From NCBI RefSeq assembly GCF_000805335.1, contig NZ_KN708638.1, forward strand, positions 3,339,018-3,373,028: a stretch of 34,011 nt of DNA, in the 5' to 3' direction. A program made the translations under genes and the position numbers. The stretch is from Streptomyces sp. CT34. GTDB taxonomy: Bacteria; Actinomycetota; Actinomycetes; Streptomycetales; Streptomycetaceae. Positions 1 through 10,443 of this stretch are shown piece by piece; positions within the stretch are counted from its first letter, which is position 1, and each line of letters begins with the position of its first letter. The notes beneath the pieces were generated by a model. It had not been told where the DNA came from, searched no databases, and saw only the letters and a list, made by a program, of their open reading frames with translations.

Positions 1-2728
<2,728 letters not shown>

Positions 2729-2897
2729 AGGTGCGGCTCCTTGCAGTGATGGTGCAGTCATTGAGCACGTCTGGGCTTGTGGCGGACCGCGCTGTCCGAC
2801 GCCCCCCAAGGATAGGTCTCCGCCATCGGCGGCGGATCACACCGTCCGCAGGGTGGGCACCCGCCGGGCCGGGCGGGGGCGGGGGCCTGTCACGGCC

Positions 2898-2954
2898 TTG
2901 CCCGTGGCGGTGTCACTGCCATACTTACGAGACCGTAGGTTACGGTCCCGTAGG
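2898..2954 (+). promoter_or_regulatory. Desaturase promoter with 31-bp palindromic operator
   Basis: A perfect inverted repeat GACCGTA-ggt-TACGGTC (2931-2947) sits inside a 31-bp imperfect palindrome (2924-2954) centred on 2939. A possible -35 TTGCCC (2898-2903) and -10 CATACT (2920-2925) or TACTTA (2922-2927) place the palindrome over or just after the -10, as expected for repression. The natural candidate ligand is the TetR protein encoded two genes downstream. The palindrome is seen directly; the promoter and the regulator assignment are inferred. Confidence 0.7.
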
Positions 2955-2992
2955 CCGTAGCCGTGCCCCGAGCCCCCGACGAGGGACACCAT

Positions 2993-4015
2993 ATGAGCGC
3001 TGGTCCTGAAGCCGCCGAAGAGTCACCGCTACCGCTCGACGCGCCCGCCGGTTCTTCCGCACCCTCCCCGCTGCCGTCCGCGACGCTGGGCGGCGAGCAG
3101 CGCCGGTCGCTGGAACAGATCACCCTGCTGTTGTTCATCACCGTGCCGTTCCTGGCGCTGGTCGCCGCGGTGCCGCTGGCCTGGGGCTGGGGGGTGAGCT
3201 GGCTCGATCTCGGGCTGCTGACGGCGATGTACTTCATCGGCTGCCACGGCATCACCATCGGCTTCCACCGCTATTTCACGCACGGCGCCTTCAAGGCCCG
3301 GCGCCCGCTGCGGATCGCGCTGGCGATCATGGGGTCGCTGGCGGTGGAGGGCCCGCTGGTCCGCTGGGTGGCGGACCACCGCAAGCACCACAAGTTCTCC
3401 GACGCGGAGGGCGACCCGCACTCCCCCTGGCGCTTCGGCGAGACCCTGCCCGCGCTGATGAAGGGCCTGTGGTGGGCGCACGTGGGCTGGATGTTCGACA
3501 AGGAGCAGACCCCGCAGCAGAAGTACGCCCCCGACCTGATCAAGGACCCGGCGGTCCGGACCGTCTCCCGCCAGTTCATCCTGTGGACGACGGTGTCGCT
3601 GCTGATCCCGCCGCTGGTCGGCGGGCTGGCCACCGGGTCCTGGCAGGGCGCGCTGACCGCGTTCTTCTGGGGCTCCCTGGTGCGGGTGTCGCTGCTGCAC
3701 CACGTCACCTGGTCGATCAACTCGATCTGCCACGCGGTCGGCAGGCGCCCGTTCAAGTCCCGTGATCGCTCCGGCAACGTGTGGTGGCTGGCGGTGCTGT
3801 CCTGCGGCGAGTCCTGGCACAACCTCCACCACGCGGACCCGACCTGCGCCCGGCACGGGGTCATGAAGGGCCAGCTGGACTCCAGCGCCCGGCTGATCCG
3901 CTGGTTCGAGCGGGCCGGCTGGGCGTACGACGTCCGCTGGCCGAACGCGGCGCGGCTCGACGCCCGGCGCAACGAGAACGCCCGAGGCAAGGAGAAGGCC
4001 GCGCAGGCGGCATGA
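2993..4015 (+). CDS. Membrane fatty acid (acyl-CoA delta-9 type) desaturase
   Basis: Integral-membrane di-iron desaturase of 340 residues that would introduce a cis double bond into saturated acyl chains and so adjust membrane fluidity. The three histidine boxes of the family are all present: HRYFTH (92-97), HRKHH (129-133) and HNLHH (276-280). Hydrophobic segments lie at about 43-64, 70-90, 104-120 and 195-235. ATG 2993 is preferred over an in-frame GTG at 2963 because GAGGGA lies just upstream of the ATG. The first 35 residues are Ala/Pro/Ser-rich and look disordered. The stop is 7 bases from the start of a TetR gene, so the two form an operon. Exact substrate (CoA or ACP ester) and regiospecificity cannot be read from sequence. 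Confidence 0.92.
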   Translation: MSAGPEAAEESPLPLDAPAGSSAPSPLPSATLGGEQRRSLEQITLLLFITVPFLALVAAVPLAWGWGVSWLDLGLLTAMYFIGCHGITIGFHRYFTHGAFKARRPLRIALAIMGSLAVEGPLVRWVADHRKHHKFSDAEGDPHSPWRFGETLPALMKGLWWAHVGWMFDKEQTPQQKYAPDLIKDPAVRTVSRQFILWTTVSLLIPPLVGGLATGSWQGALTAFFWGSLVRVSLLHHVTWSINSICHAVGRRPFKSRDRSGNVWWLAVLSCGESWHNLHHADPTCARHGVMKGQLDSSARLIRWFERAGWAYDVRWPNAARLDARRNENARGKEKAAQAA

Positions 4016-4022
4016 TTGACGG

Positions 4023-4724
4023 GTGGCGATCGACAGCAGCAGCGCGAACAACGGCAAGGGAAAATCCACCGCGTCCACCGCGTCCTCGGCGTCCGGGGGC
4101 CGGCGCGCGCGCCGGGTGCGGATGACCGGTGCGGAGCGCCGGGAGCAGCTGCTGGACATCGGCCGCACGCTGTTCGCCGAGCGGGGGTACGAGGGCACCT
4201 CCGTCGAGGAGATCGCCGCCAAGGCCGGCGTGTCCAAGCCCGTGGTCTACGAGCACTTCGGCGGCAAGGAGGGGCTGTACGCGGTGGTCGTGGACCGCGA
4301 GATGCGGCAGCTGCTGGACATGGTGACCGGTGCGCTGACCGCCGGCCATCCGCGCGAGCTGCTCGAACAGGCCGCGTTCGCGCTCCTCGACTACATCGAG
4401 ACGTTCACGGACGGCTTCCGCATCCTGGTCCGCGACTCGCCGGTCGCCCAGTCGACCGGCACCTTCGCGTCCCTGATCAGCGATATCGCCACCCAGGTCG
4501 AGGACATCCTCGGCCTGGAGTTCAAGGCGCGCGGCTTCGACCCGAAGCTGGCCCCGCTGTACGCGCAGGCGCTGGTGGGCATGGTGGCGCTGACCGGTCA
4601 GTGGTGGGTCGACACCCGCAAGCCGAAGAAGGCGGAGGTGGCGGCGCATCTGGTGAACCTGGCGTGGCACGGGCTGGGCAATCTGGAGGCCAAGCCGCGG
4701 CTGATAGGGCACCGCAAGAACTAG
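4023..4724 (+). CDS. TetR family regulator, probably of the adjacent desaturase
   Basis: One-component repressor of 233 residues. The N-terminal 35 residues are a Ser/Lys/Arg-rich low-complexity tail. The TetR helix-turn-helix follows (GRTLFAERGYEGTSVEEIAA, then KAGVSKPVVYEHFGGKEGLY), and the rest is a helical ligand-binding domain. Position right after the desaturase and the palindrome in front of that gene suggest it senses acyl-CoA and controls desaturation, as DesT-type TetR proteins do; this is inference. The GTG at 4023 has no good ribosome-binding site, but CATGAT (4011-4016) is spaced for a leaderless transcript. An internal ATG at 4122 would give a shorter protein starting just before the DNA-binding domain. 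Confidence 0.88.
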   Translation: MAIDSSSANNGKGKSTASTASSASGGRRARRVRMTGAERREQLLDIGRTLFAERGYEGTSVEEIAAKAGVSKPVVYEHFGGKEGLYAVVVDREMRQLLDMVTGALTAGHPRELLEQAAFALLDYIETFTDGFRILVRDSPVAQSTGTFASLISDIATQVEDILGLEFKARGFDPKLAPLYAQALVGMVALTGQWWVDTRKPKKAEVAAHLVNLAWHGLGNLEAKPRLIGHRKN

Positions 4725-4756
4725 ATCCAGGAACAATCCGGGAACAGGGGGCCGGA

Positions 4757-4782
4757 GCCGGCGTGGGCGGTGCCGCGCCGGC
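4757..4782. terminator. Hairpin between convergent genes
   Basis: GCCGGCG (4757-4763) and CGCCGGC (4776-4782) form a 7-bp stem with a 12-base loop, between the stop of the TetR gene and the stop of the methyltransferase gene. There is no T run, which is usual for streptomycete terminators. Function is inferred from position. Confidence 0.4.
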
Positions 4783-4871
4783 CTCGAACCAGCAGCCTTC
4801 TCCATGCCTCCCCAGGCAGGCGGCGAGCTGGATGTGGGCCGAGGCCGGTGCTCGTGGCGGGTCGGGTGGGG

Positions 4872-5702
4872 TCAGGCGGTGGGGGTCGGGGGCTTCTGGG
4901 CCACGGCGAAGATGCGGCGGAAGGGGAACACCGTGCCGTGCCGGCCGGTGGGGTACGCCTCGCGCAGCGCGTCGCGGTATTCGGTGAGGAAGGCCTCCCG
5001 TGCCTCCGGATCGTTTTCGAGGACGGTGAGCACGGGGCGCAGGGCGGTGCCCTTGACCCAGTCCAGGACCGGGTCGTCGCCCTGGAGGAGCTGGACGTAG
5101 GTGGTTTCCCAGGCGTCGGTGAGGCAGCCGAGGTCGGTGAGGCGCTCCAGGTAGTCGGCGGGTTGCAGGATGTGGACGAAGCGGCGGCCGTGGCTGTCGA
5201 GGCGGTCGCGCCACTGCGGGGAGTCGCACAGTTCGCCGAGCAGGGCGTGACTGGGCGAGGTGAAGTTCCCGGGGACCTGGAAGGCAAACGTTCCGCCGGG
5301 GGTGAGCGCGTCGACCCAGCGGGCGAAGGAATCCGGGTGGTTGGGGACCCATTGCAGCGCGGCGTTGGAAATGATCAGGTCGAAAGGCTCTTCAGGCGTC
5401 CAGTCGGCGGCGTCGGCCGGAGCGAAGTCCAGGTGGCCGCCGCCGGGGGTCGGCCCGGCGTAGCTCTCGGCTTCCTTCAGCATCTCGGGTGAGTTGTCGA
5501 AGCCGGTGATGTGCGCGTCGGGCCAGCGGTCGGCGAGCTGGACCGTCACATTGCCCGGGCCGCAGCCCAGGTCGGCGATGCGGGCGGGGCGACCCGGCCG
5601 CGGCAGTTGCGGTATGCGGGCGAGAAGATCGTGGAAGGGCCGGGTGCGGTGCCCGGAGTGGTGCAGATACTGCTGTGGATCCCAGGTTGGTGCGTCGTGC
5701 AT
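4872..5702 (-). CDS. tam: SAM-dependent methyltransferase, trans-aconitate 2-methyltransferase type
   Basis: Class I methyltransferase of 276 residues. SAM-binding motif I is ADLGCGPGNVT (43-53), followed by the acidic motif II in GFDNSPEM and by LIISNAALQWVPN. The last of these, with the later FAFQVPGNF and WVKGTALRP, is characteristic of the Tam family, which methylates trans-aconitate formed by spontaneous isomerisation of cis-aconitate. ATG 5702 is chosen because GAGGGG precedes it; an in-frame GTG at 5738 has no such site. It is divergent from a MarR regulator across 192 bases, so control by that regulator is plausible. Substrate assignment rests on family resemblance. Confidence 0.83.
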   Translation of the reverse strand: MHDAPTWDPQQYLHHSGHRTRPFHDLLARIPQLPRPGRPARIADLGCGPGNVTVQLADRWPDAHITGFDNSPEMLKEAESYAGPTPGGGHLDFAPADAADWTPEEPFDLIISNAALQWVPNHPDSFARWVDALTPGGTFAFQVPGNFTSPSHALLGELCDSPQWRDRLDSHGRRFVHILQPADYLERLTDLGCLTDAWETTYVQLLQGDDPVLDWVKGTALRPVLTVLENDPEAREAFLTEYRDALREAYPTGRHGTVFPFRRIFAVAQKPPTPTA

Positions 5703-5828
5703 GTTCGAAAACCCCTCTGCTGATACAAGGGCCGGCACGTTCGGTTCCGGGTGCCGTCATAGTGCGCTGTGGCCGGCTCGGGTGGATTCCGAGCTCGCGG
5801 CGACGATTCCCAGTAGTCCAGGAAAATA

Positions 5829-5887
5829 TATCTAGACGTCGAGATACTCTACGTCAAGAGACTTCACGTCGACAGACCCTTTACACT
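5829..5887 (+). promoter_or_regulatory. MarR operator: phased ACGTC repeats and -10 element
   Basis: An 18-bp near-perfect palindrome TATCTAGACGTCGAGATA (5829-5846) is followed by two more ACGTC cores, placing ACGTC at 5836, 5851 and 5866, exactly 15 bases apart. TACACT (5882-5887) fits a -10 element and would start transcription at or next to the MarR ATG at 5895. The A+T-rich stretch (5822-5850) stands out from the surroundings. Autoregulation by MarR is inferred. Confidence 0.65.
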
Positions 5888-5894
5888 GATCGCC

Positions 5895-6392
5895 ATGGAG
5901 GACGAGGTCGATCGACTGGTGGCAGCATGGCGCCGCGAGCGCCCGGACCTCGACGTGGAGCCGCTTGAGGTCCTCAGCCGCGTCTCCCGGCTGGCCAGAC
6001 ATCTGGACCGGGCCCGCCGCCTCGCCTTCTCCGAGGTGGGGCTGGAGCCCTGGGAGTTCGACGTGCTCACCGCGCTGCGGCGGGCCGGCGCGCCCTACCA
6101 GCTCTCCCCCGGCGCCCTGCTCACACAGACGCTGGTCACCTCCGGCACGATGACCAACCGCATCGACCGGCTGGCCAAGAAAGAGCTCGTCGAGCGGCTG
6201 CCCGACCCCAGCGACCGGCGCGGTGTGCTGGTCCGGCTGACCGCCAAGGGCCGCGACAAGGCCGACCAGTCCCTGGCCGGATTGCTCGCCCAGGAGCGGG
6301 CGATTCTGGCCGAGCTCTCACGGCAGCAGCGGCAGGAACTGGCCGGTCTGCTGCGGCGGTTGACCGGTCCGTTCGACAACATCCCGGGCTAG
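5895..6392 (+). CDS. MarR family transcriptional regulator
   Basis: Dimeric winged-helix regulator of 165 residues. The core is visible: PWEFDVLTAL (helix 2), SPGALLTQTLVTSGTMTNRI (recognition helix) and RLAKKELVERLPDPSDRRGVLVRLTAKG (wing with the conserved DxRxxxVxLT pattern). The C-terminal helices (about 125-160) would dimerise. There is no convincing ribosome-binding site before the ATG; the -10-like TACACT ends 7 bases upstream, suggesting a leaderless mRNA. It is divergent from the Tam-type methyltransferase, and three ACGTC repeats lie directly upstream. The ligand is not predictable. Confidence 0.9.
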   Translation: MEDEVDRLVAAWRRERPDLDVEPLEVLSRVSRLARHLDRARRLAFSEVGLEPWEFDVLTALRRAGAPYQLSPGALLTQTLVTSGTMTNRIDRLAKKELVERLPDPSDRRGVLVRLTAKGRDKADQSLAGLLAQERAILAELSRQQRQELAGLLRRLTGPFDNIPG

Positions 6393-6458
6393 GGCCTGTC
6401 CGGCCCTGACCCGTCGGACCGGCCCTGGCACACCCATCCCGCGCGCCCCCGTGTCCTC

Positions 6459-6488
6459 TTGCCCGGCCGCCCCCGGGTGGGCTTGGAT
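6459..6488 (+). promoter_or_regulatory. Putative promoter of the SDR/GH42 operon
   Basis: TTGCCC (6459-6464) and TTGGAT (6483-6488) are separated by 18 bases. Counting the last base of the -10 as -7 puts +1 on the A of the ATG at 6495, a leaderless arrangement. Prediction from spacing and sequence only. Confidence 0.4.
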
Positions 6489-6494
6489 CGCGGT

Positions 6495-7277
6495 ATGAGC
6501 CAGCACGAGACGCGCTCCCCGTACGGCAGGCGGTTCGCGGGCCGTACGGTCGTGGTGACCGGGGCGGCCGGCGGGATCGGGGCGGCGACCGCGGACCGGC
6601 TGGCGGCCGAGGGGGCCGGGGTGCTGCTGCTGGACATCGACGACGCGCGCGGCGAGCACACCGCGCGGCGGATCCAGGCGGCCGGCGGGCGGGCCTCGTA
6701 CGAGCACTGCGATGTGGCCGACGAGGGCGACTGGCAGCGGGCCGTGGAGGCGGCGCGGCGGCGGTACGGCCCGGTGGACGGGCTGGTCGGCAACGCGTAT
6801 CTGCGGTACGTCGCGGCGGCCGACGAGACGCCGGCGGCGGACTGGGAGCGGCAGTTGGCGGTGAATCTGACCGGCTCCTTTCTCGGCGTGCGGGCCGCGC
6901 TGGCGGATCTGCGGGCGCGCGGCGGGTCGGTGGTGCTGACGTCGTCGGTGCATGCGCTGGTGGGGCTGCCGGGGCGGCCCGCGTACGCCGCGTCCAAGGC
7001 CGGACTGACCGGGCTGGGGCGGCAGTTGGCGGTGGAGTACGGGCCCGAGGTGCGGGTCAACAGCGTGCTGCCGGGCCCGGTGCTGACCGCGGCCTGGGAC
7101 GGCGTCGGGGAGGCGGACCGGCAGGCCAGCGCGGCGCAGACGGCGGCGCGGCGGCTGGGCCGGCCCGAGGAGGTCGCGGCGGCGATCGCGTTCCTGCTGT
7201 CCGACGAGGCGTCGTTCGTAACGGGGGCGAGCCTGGTCGTGGACGGCGGGTGGAGCGTGTACAAGAGCTCTTCGTGA
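6495..7277 (+). CDS. Short-chain dehydrogenase/reductase, classical type
   Basis: NAD(P)-dependent oxidoreductase of 260 residues. The cofactor motif TGAAGGIG is at 22-29, the acidic residue after beta-2 (LLLDIDD) favours NAD(H), and the catalytic Ser151, Tyr164 and Lys168 (YAASK) are in place. The usual NNAG is GNAY (99-102). The C-terminal VTGASLVVDGGWSV closes the fold. It is followed after 34 bases by a GH42 beta-galactosidase in the same direction, so a role in oxidising a sugar released by that enzyme is a reasonable guess, not shown. A second SDR at 33130 shares the NAY variant. Confidence 0.88.
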   Translation: MSQHETRSPYGRRFAGRTVVVTGAAGGIGAATADRLAAEGAGVLLLDIDDARGEHTARRIQAAGGRASYEHCDVADEGDWQRAVEAARRRYGPVDGLVGNAYLRYVAAADETPAADWERQLAVNLTGSFLGVRAALADLRARGGSVVLTSSVHALVGLPGRPAYAASKAGLTGLGRQLAVEYGPEVRVNSVLPGPVLTAAWDGVGEADRQASAAQTAARRLGRPEEVAAAIAFLLSDEASFVTGASLVVDGGWSVYKSSS

Positions 7278-7311
7278 GGGCGGGCACCGCGACTGCGACC
7301 CTGGGGGTCCG

Positions 7312-9351
7312 ATGGGCATCCGATTCGGCGGCGACTACAACCCCGAGCAGTGGCCCGAGGAGGTGTGGGCCGAGGACCTGGCGCTGATGAAGGCGGCCCG
7401 GGTCACCACGGTCACGGCCGGGATCTTCTCCTGGGCGAAGGTCGAACCCCGGCCCGGGGAATGGGACTTCGGCTGGTTCGACCGGGTGCTGGACGGGCTG
7501 GCGGGGGTCGGGATCGAGGTGTGCCTGGCGACGATGACCGCCTCGCCGCCGCCCTGGCTGACCCGCGCGCACCCGGAGATCCTGCCGGAGGGGCCGGACG
7601 GCCGGCGCCGCTGGCCCGGGGCGCGGCAGCACTTCTGCCCGTCGAGCCCGGTCTACCGGGCGTACGCGGTACGGCTGGTGGAGCAGCTCGCCGCCCGGTA
7701 CGCGGAGCATCCGGCGCTCGCCATGTGGCATGTGGGCAACGAGTACGGGTGCCACACCCGGCAGTGCTTCTGCGAGGTGTCGGCGGACGACTTCCGGGTC
7801 TGGCTGCGGACCCGCTACGGGAGCGTGGCGGCGCTCAACGACGCCTGGTCGACGGCCTTCTGGTCGCAGGCGTACGGGGACTTCGACGAGGTGCTGCCGC
7901 CGCGGACCGCACCCACCTTCCCCAACCCGGCGCAGCAGCTGGACTATCTGCGCTTTTGCGACCACGCGCTGCGGGCCTGCTATCTGGCCGAGAAGGCGGT
8001 GCTGGCGCGGCTGGCGCCGGGGGTGCCGGTCACCACCAACCTGATGCCGCAGCACAAGCCGGTCGACGCGTTCGGCTGGGCACCGCACCTGGACGCGATG
8101 GCGCTGGACTTCTACCAGGACCCGTTCGCGACGGACGAGCACATCCGGGCCGGGTACGTCTTCGACCTGATGCGGTCGGCGCGCGGCGGGCAGCCCTGGC
8201 TGCTGCTGGAGCAGGCGGCCGGCGCGGTCAACTGGCGGCCCCGGAACGGGCCCAAGCCGCCCGGCGCGATGCGGCTGTGGAGCTGGCAGGCGGTGGCGCA
8301 GGGGGCGGACGCGGTGCTGTTCTTCCAGTGGCGGCAGTCGCTGGGCGGGGCGGAGAAGTTCCACTCGGCGATGCTGCCGCACGGCGGAACGGACACCCGC
8401 ACGTGGCGTGAAGTGGTCGATCTGGGCCGGGAGCTGGCATCGGTTCCGGGTATCGAGGGGACCCGGTCGCGGGCGTCGGCCGCGCTGCTGGCGGACTGGC
8501 ACAGCTGGTGGGCGCTGGAGCTGGACTCCCGGCCGTCGACCGCGCTGGACCACTCCCGGATCGCGCTGGAGCACTACCGGCCGCTGTTCGAGGCGGGGGT
8601 GGCCTGCGACGTGGTGCCGCCGCAGCGGGAGTTGTCCGGCTACCGGCTGGTCGTGGTGCCGAACCTGTATCTGGTGACGGCCCGGGACGCGGAGCGGCTG
8701 GCGGCCTACGTACGGGACGGCGGGCGGCTGGTGGTGTCGTTCTTCTCGGGGATCGTCGACGAGCACGACCGGGTGCACCCGGGGGGCTATCCGGCGCCGC
8801 TGCGGGAACTGCTGGGGCTGCGGGTCACGGAGTTCTGGCCGCTGGCCGAGGGCCGTTCGGTGGCCGTCGGGGGTGGGGGTGCCTCCCTGGCCGGGAGGAG
8901 CCGAGACCTTGGGGGAGCGTACGCCGGGCGGGCGGACATGTGGTCGGAGGAGATCGAGCTGGCGGGGGCCGAGGCCCTCGCCCGCTTCACCGACGGCGAG
9001 CTGGCGGGGCGGCCCGCGGTGACCCGGCACGACTACGGGCGGGGCACCGTCTGGTACCTCGGCACCCGCCTCGAACCGGCGCTGCTGCGGGCCCTGTTGG
9101 ACGACGTCCGCGAGGCCGCGGGGGTGGCGCCCGTACTGCCGGGGCTGCCGGCGGGGGTGCAGGCGGCCGTACGGGAGGGTGCCGGCGGGCGGTACCTGTT
9201 CCTGCTCAACCACGGGGCGAGAGCGGTGGAGGTGGGGCTGCCGGAGCCGATGCGGGACGCGCTGGCGCCCCGGGCGGCGGCCGTGGAGCAGGTGGCGCTG
9301 GCCGCCCGGGGCGTGGCCGTACTGACCGGTCCGGCGGCGGAGCCGGGCTGA
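7312..9351 (+). CDS. Beta-galactosidase, glycoside hydrolase family 42
   Basis: Retaining glycosidase of 679 residues that removes terminal beta-linked galactose. It begins with the GH42 signature GGDYNPEQWP. The acid/base is Glu144 in WHVGNEYG and the nucleophile Glu300 in WLLLEQAAGAVNW. Cys109, Cys147, Cys152 and Cys154 resemble the structural zinc cluster of the family. A TIM barrel (about 1-380) is followed by the trimerisation domain (about 390-590) and a small beta domain. No signal peptide is seen, so it should act in the cytoplasm on imported galactosides. Residues about 520-535 are encoded by an inserted repeat (see that entry). It probably shares an mRNA with the upstream dehydrogenase. 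Its stop lies 26 bases from the stop of a convergent regulator gene. Confidence 0.94.
   Translation: MGIRFGGDYNPEQWPEEVWAEDLALMKAARVTTVTAGIFSWAKVEPRPGEWDFGWFDRVLDGLAGVGIEVCLATMTASPPPWLTRAHPEILPEGPDGRRRWPGARQHFCPSSPVYRAYAVRLVEQLAARYAEHPALAMWHVGNEYGCHTRQCFCEVSADDFRVWLRTRYGSVAALNDAWSTAFWSQAYGDFDEVLPPRTAPTFPNPAQQLDYLRFCDHALRACYLAEKAVLARLAPGVPVTTNLMPQHKPVDAFGWAPHLDAMALDFYQDPFATDEHIRAGYVFDLMRSARGGQPWLLLEQAAGAVNWRPRNGPKPPGAMRLWSWQAVAQGADAVLFFQWRQSLGGAEKFHSAMLPHGGTDTRTWREVVDLGRELASVPGIEGTRSRASAALLADWHSWWALELDSRPSTALDHSRIALEHYRPLFEAGVACDVVPPQRELSGYRLVVVPNLYLVTARDAERLAAYVRDGGRLVVSFFSGIVDEHDRVHPGGYPAPLRELLGLRVTEFWPLAEGRSVAVGGGGASLAGRSRDLGGAYAGRADMWSEEIELAGAEALARFTDGELAGRPAVTRHDYGRGTVWYLGTRLEPALLRALLDDVREAAGVAPVLPGLPAGVQAAVREGAGGRYLFLLNHGARAVEVGLPEPMRDALAPRAAAVEQVALAARGVAVLTGPAAEPG
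8868..8918. repeat. Hairpin repeat inserted in the GH42 reading frame
   Basis: A G-run-bounded element starts near GTCGGGGGTGGGGGT and ends in CTTGGGGGAG. Its core is the inverted repeat CCTCCC-tggcc-GGGAGG (8882-8898). The layout (G run, hairpin, GCCGAGA-like tail, second G run) matches a repeat family I associate with Streptomyces intergenic DNA. Here it is in frame, adding roughly 16 residues rich in Gly, Ala and Arg. Assignment to a repeat family is from memory and should be tested by search. Confidence 0.6.
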
Positions 9352-9377
9352 CCCCGTACGGGGCGCCGACCGCGGCC

Positions 9378-10220
9378 TCAGGGCAGCGTGACCGGGCCCG
9401 CCCCGGCCGGCTCCAGCTCGACCGGGCCGACCCCGGCCCGGCGGGCCAGGGCCACCGCCGCGAGGGTGGAGTGCACCCCGAGCTTGCCGAGCACGTTCTG
9501 CATGTGCGTACGGACCGTGTGCGGGGACAGGAACAGCCGCTCCGCGACCGCCTTGCGGCCCAGCCCGGCCACCATGCAGCGCAGCACCTCGCGCTCGCGC
9601 GGGGTCAGCGACTCCACCAGCCGCTCGCTCTCCGTACGGTGCCGGCGGGCGGGCGGCAACTCCCCCAGGACACCGGTCAGCAGGGCGGGCGGCAGATGCG
9701 TCTCGTCGCGCAGCACACCGCGGATGACCGCGAGCAGCCGGGAGAGCGAGCAGTCCTTGGCGACCCAGCCGGAGGCGCCGGCCAGGAGGGCGGCGGCAGC
9801 CCGGCGCGGGTCGTCGCGGTCGGCGAGCACCACCGTCCGCAGATACGGGTGGCTGGAGCGCAGCCCGGAGACCAGCGCGATGCCGTCCAGCGGGCAGCCG
9901 CGGGGCGCGCCCTCGCGGACCGCACCGTCGCGCACCGCGGCCTCGCGGACCGCACCGTCGCGCACCGCGGCCTCGCGGGGCGCGCCGTCGCGGGCGGACG
10001 GCTGCGGCGGCACCGCGAGCAGCGGCGCGGCCAGGTCGGCGTCCGCCAGCAGCACGTCGAAGCGGCGGCCGTCGGCGGCGGCCCGGTCCAGATTGCGCAG
10101 CGCCGCCGGGGCGCTGCCCGCCGCCGCGACGTCCACGTCCACTTCCGCGGCCAGCGCGGCGGCCAGGGATTCGGCGAAGATGCGGTGGTCGTCGACCACC
10201 AGAACCCGGATTCGTTGCAC
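9378..10220 (-). CDS. LuxR/NarL-type response regulator with repeat-expanded receiver
   Basis: DNA-binding regulator of 280 residues. GTG 10220 is chosen because AGGGGG lies 5 bases upstream. The receiver starts VLVVDDHRIF with the acidic pair D10/D11; the phospho-acceptor candidate is D60 in DVLLAD, and the conserved Lys is in ASGWVAKD. Between them, residues about 78-108 are a Arg/Asp/Gly/Ala tandem repeat (unit AAVRDGAVRE) absent from ordinary receivers. The C-terminal LuxR helix-turn-helix is clear: LTPREREVLRCMVAGL then LSPHTVRTHMQNVLGKLGV. No histidine kinase is nearby, so it is an orphan. It lies downstream of galK on the same strand, 223 bases away, and probably has its own promoter. 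Confidence 0.88.
   Translation of the reverse strand: MQRIRVLVVDDHRIFAESLAAALAAEVDVDVAAAGSAPAALRNLDRAAADGRRFDVLLADADLAAPLLAVPPQPSARDGAPREAAVRDGAVREAAVRDGAVREGAPRGCPLDGIALVSGLRSSHPYLRTVVLADRDDPRRAAAALLAGASGWVAKDCSLSRLLAVIRGVLRDETHLPPALLTGVLGELPPARRHRTESERLVESLTPREREVLRCMVAGLGRKAVAERLFLSPHTVRTHMQNVLGKLGVHSTLAAVALARRAGVGPVELEPAGAGPVTLP
9911..9970. repeat. Two exact 30-bp tandem repeats in the regulator gene
   Basis: A 30-bp unit starting CCTCGCGGACCGCACCGTCG occurs twice in succession (9911-9940, 9941-9970), followed by a diverged partial copy to about 9997. The length is a multiple of three, so each copy adds ten residues to the receiver domain. Exact identity suggests recent expansion by slippage. 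Confidence 0.9.
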
Positions 10221-10443
10221 AGAGACCCCCTGTCTCGGTGAACGGACCATAGCGGGCACAGCGCCCGGATTGAAGATCGCCTCGATCGCACGGCCGCCGC
10301 CGCGCCCGCCTGGCCACCCCACCCCGGGCGCCGCGCCCGTACGGTCTCGCCCCCTGAAACGGCGCCGGCCCCCACCGGCACCGGATCAAGCCTACGGACG
10401 GGGCGCGGTCCGGGAGGGCGAATGGCCGAACTGGCCGGACGAG

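Noticed and set aside
7057..10389. Open reading frame of over 1,100 codons on the minus strand opposite the GH42 gene
   Set aside because: Pro/Arg/Gly-rich translation with no domain signature, opposite a clear GH42 gene; explained by high G+C content.
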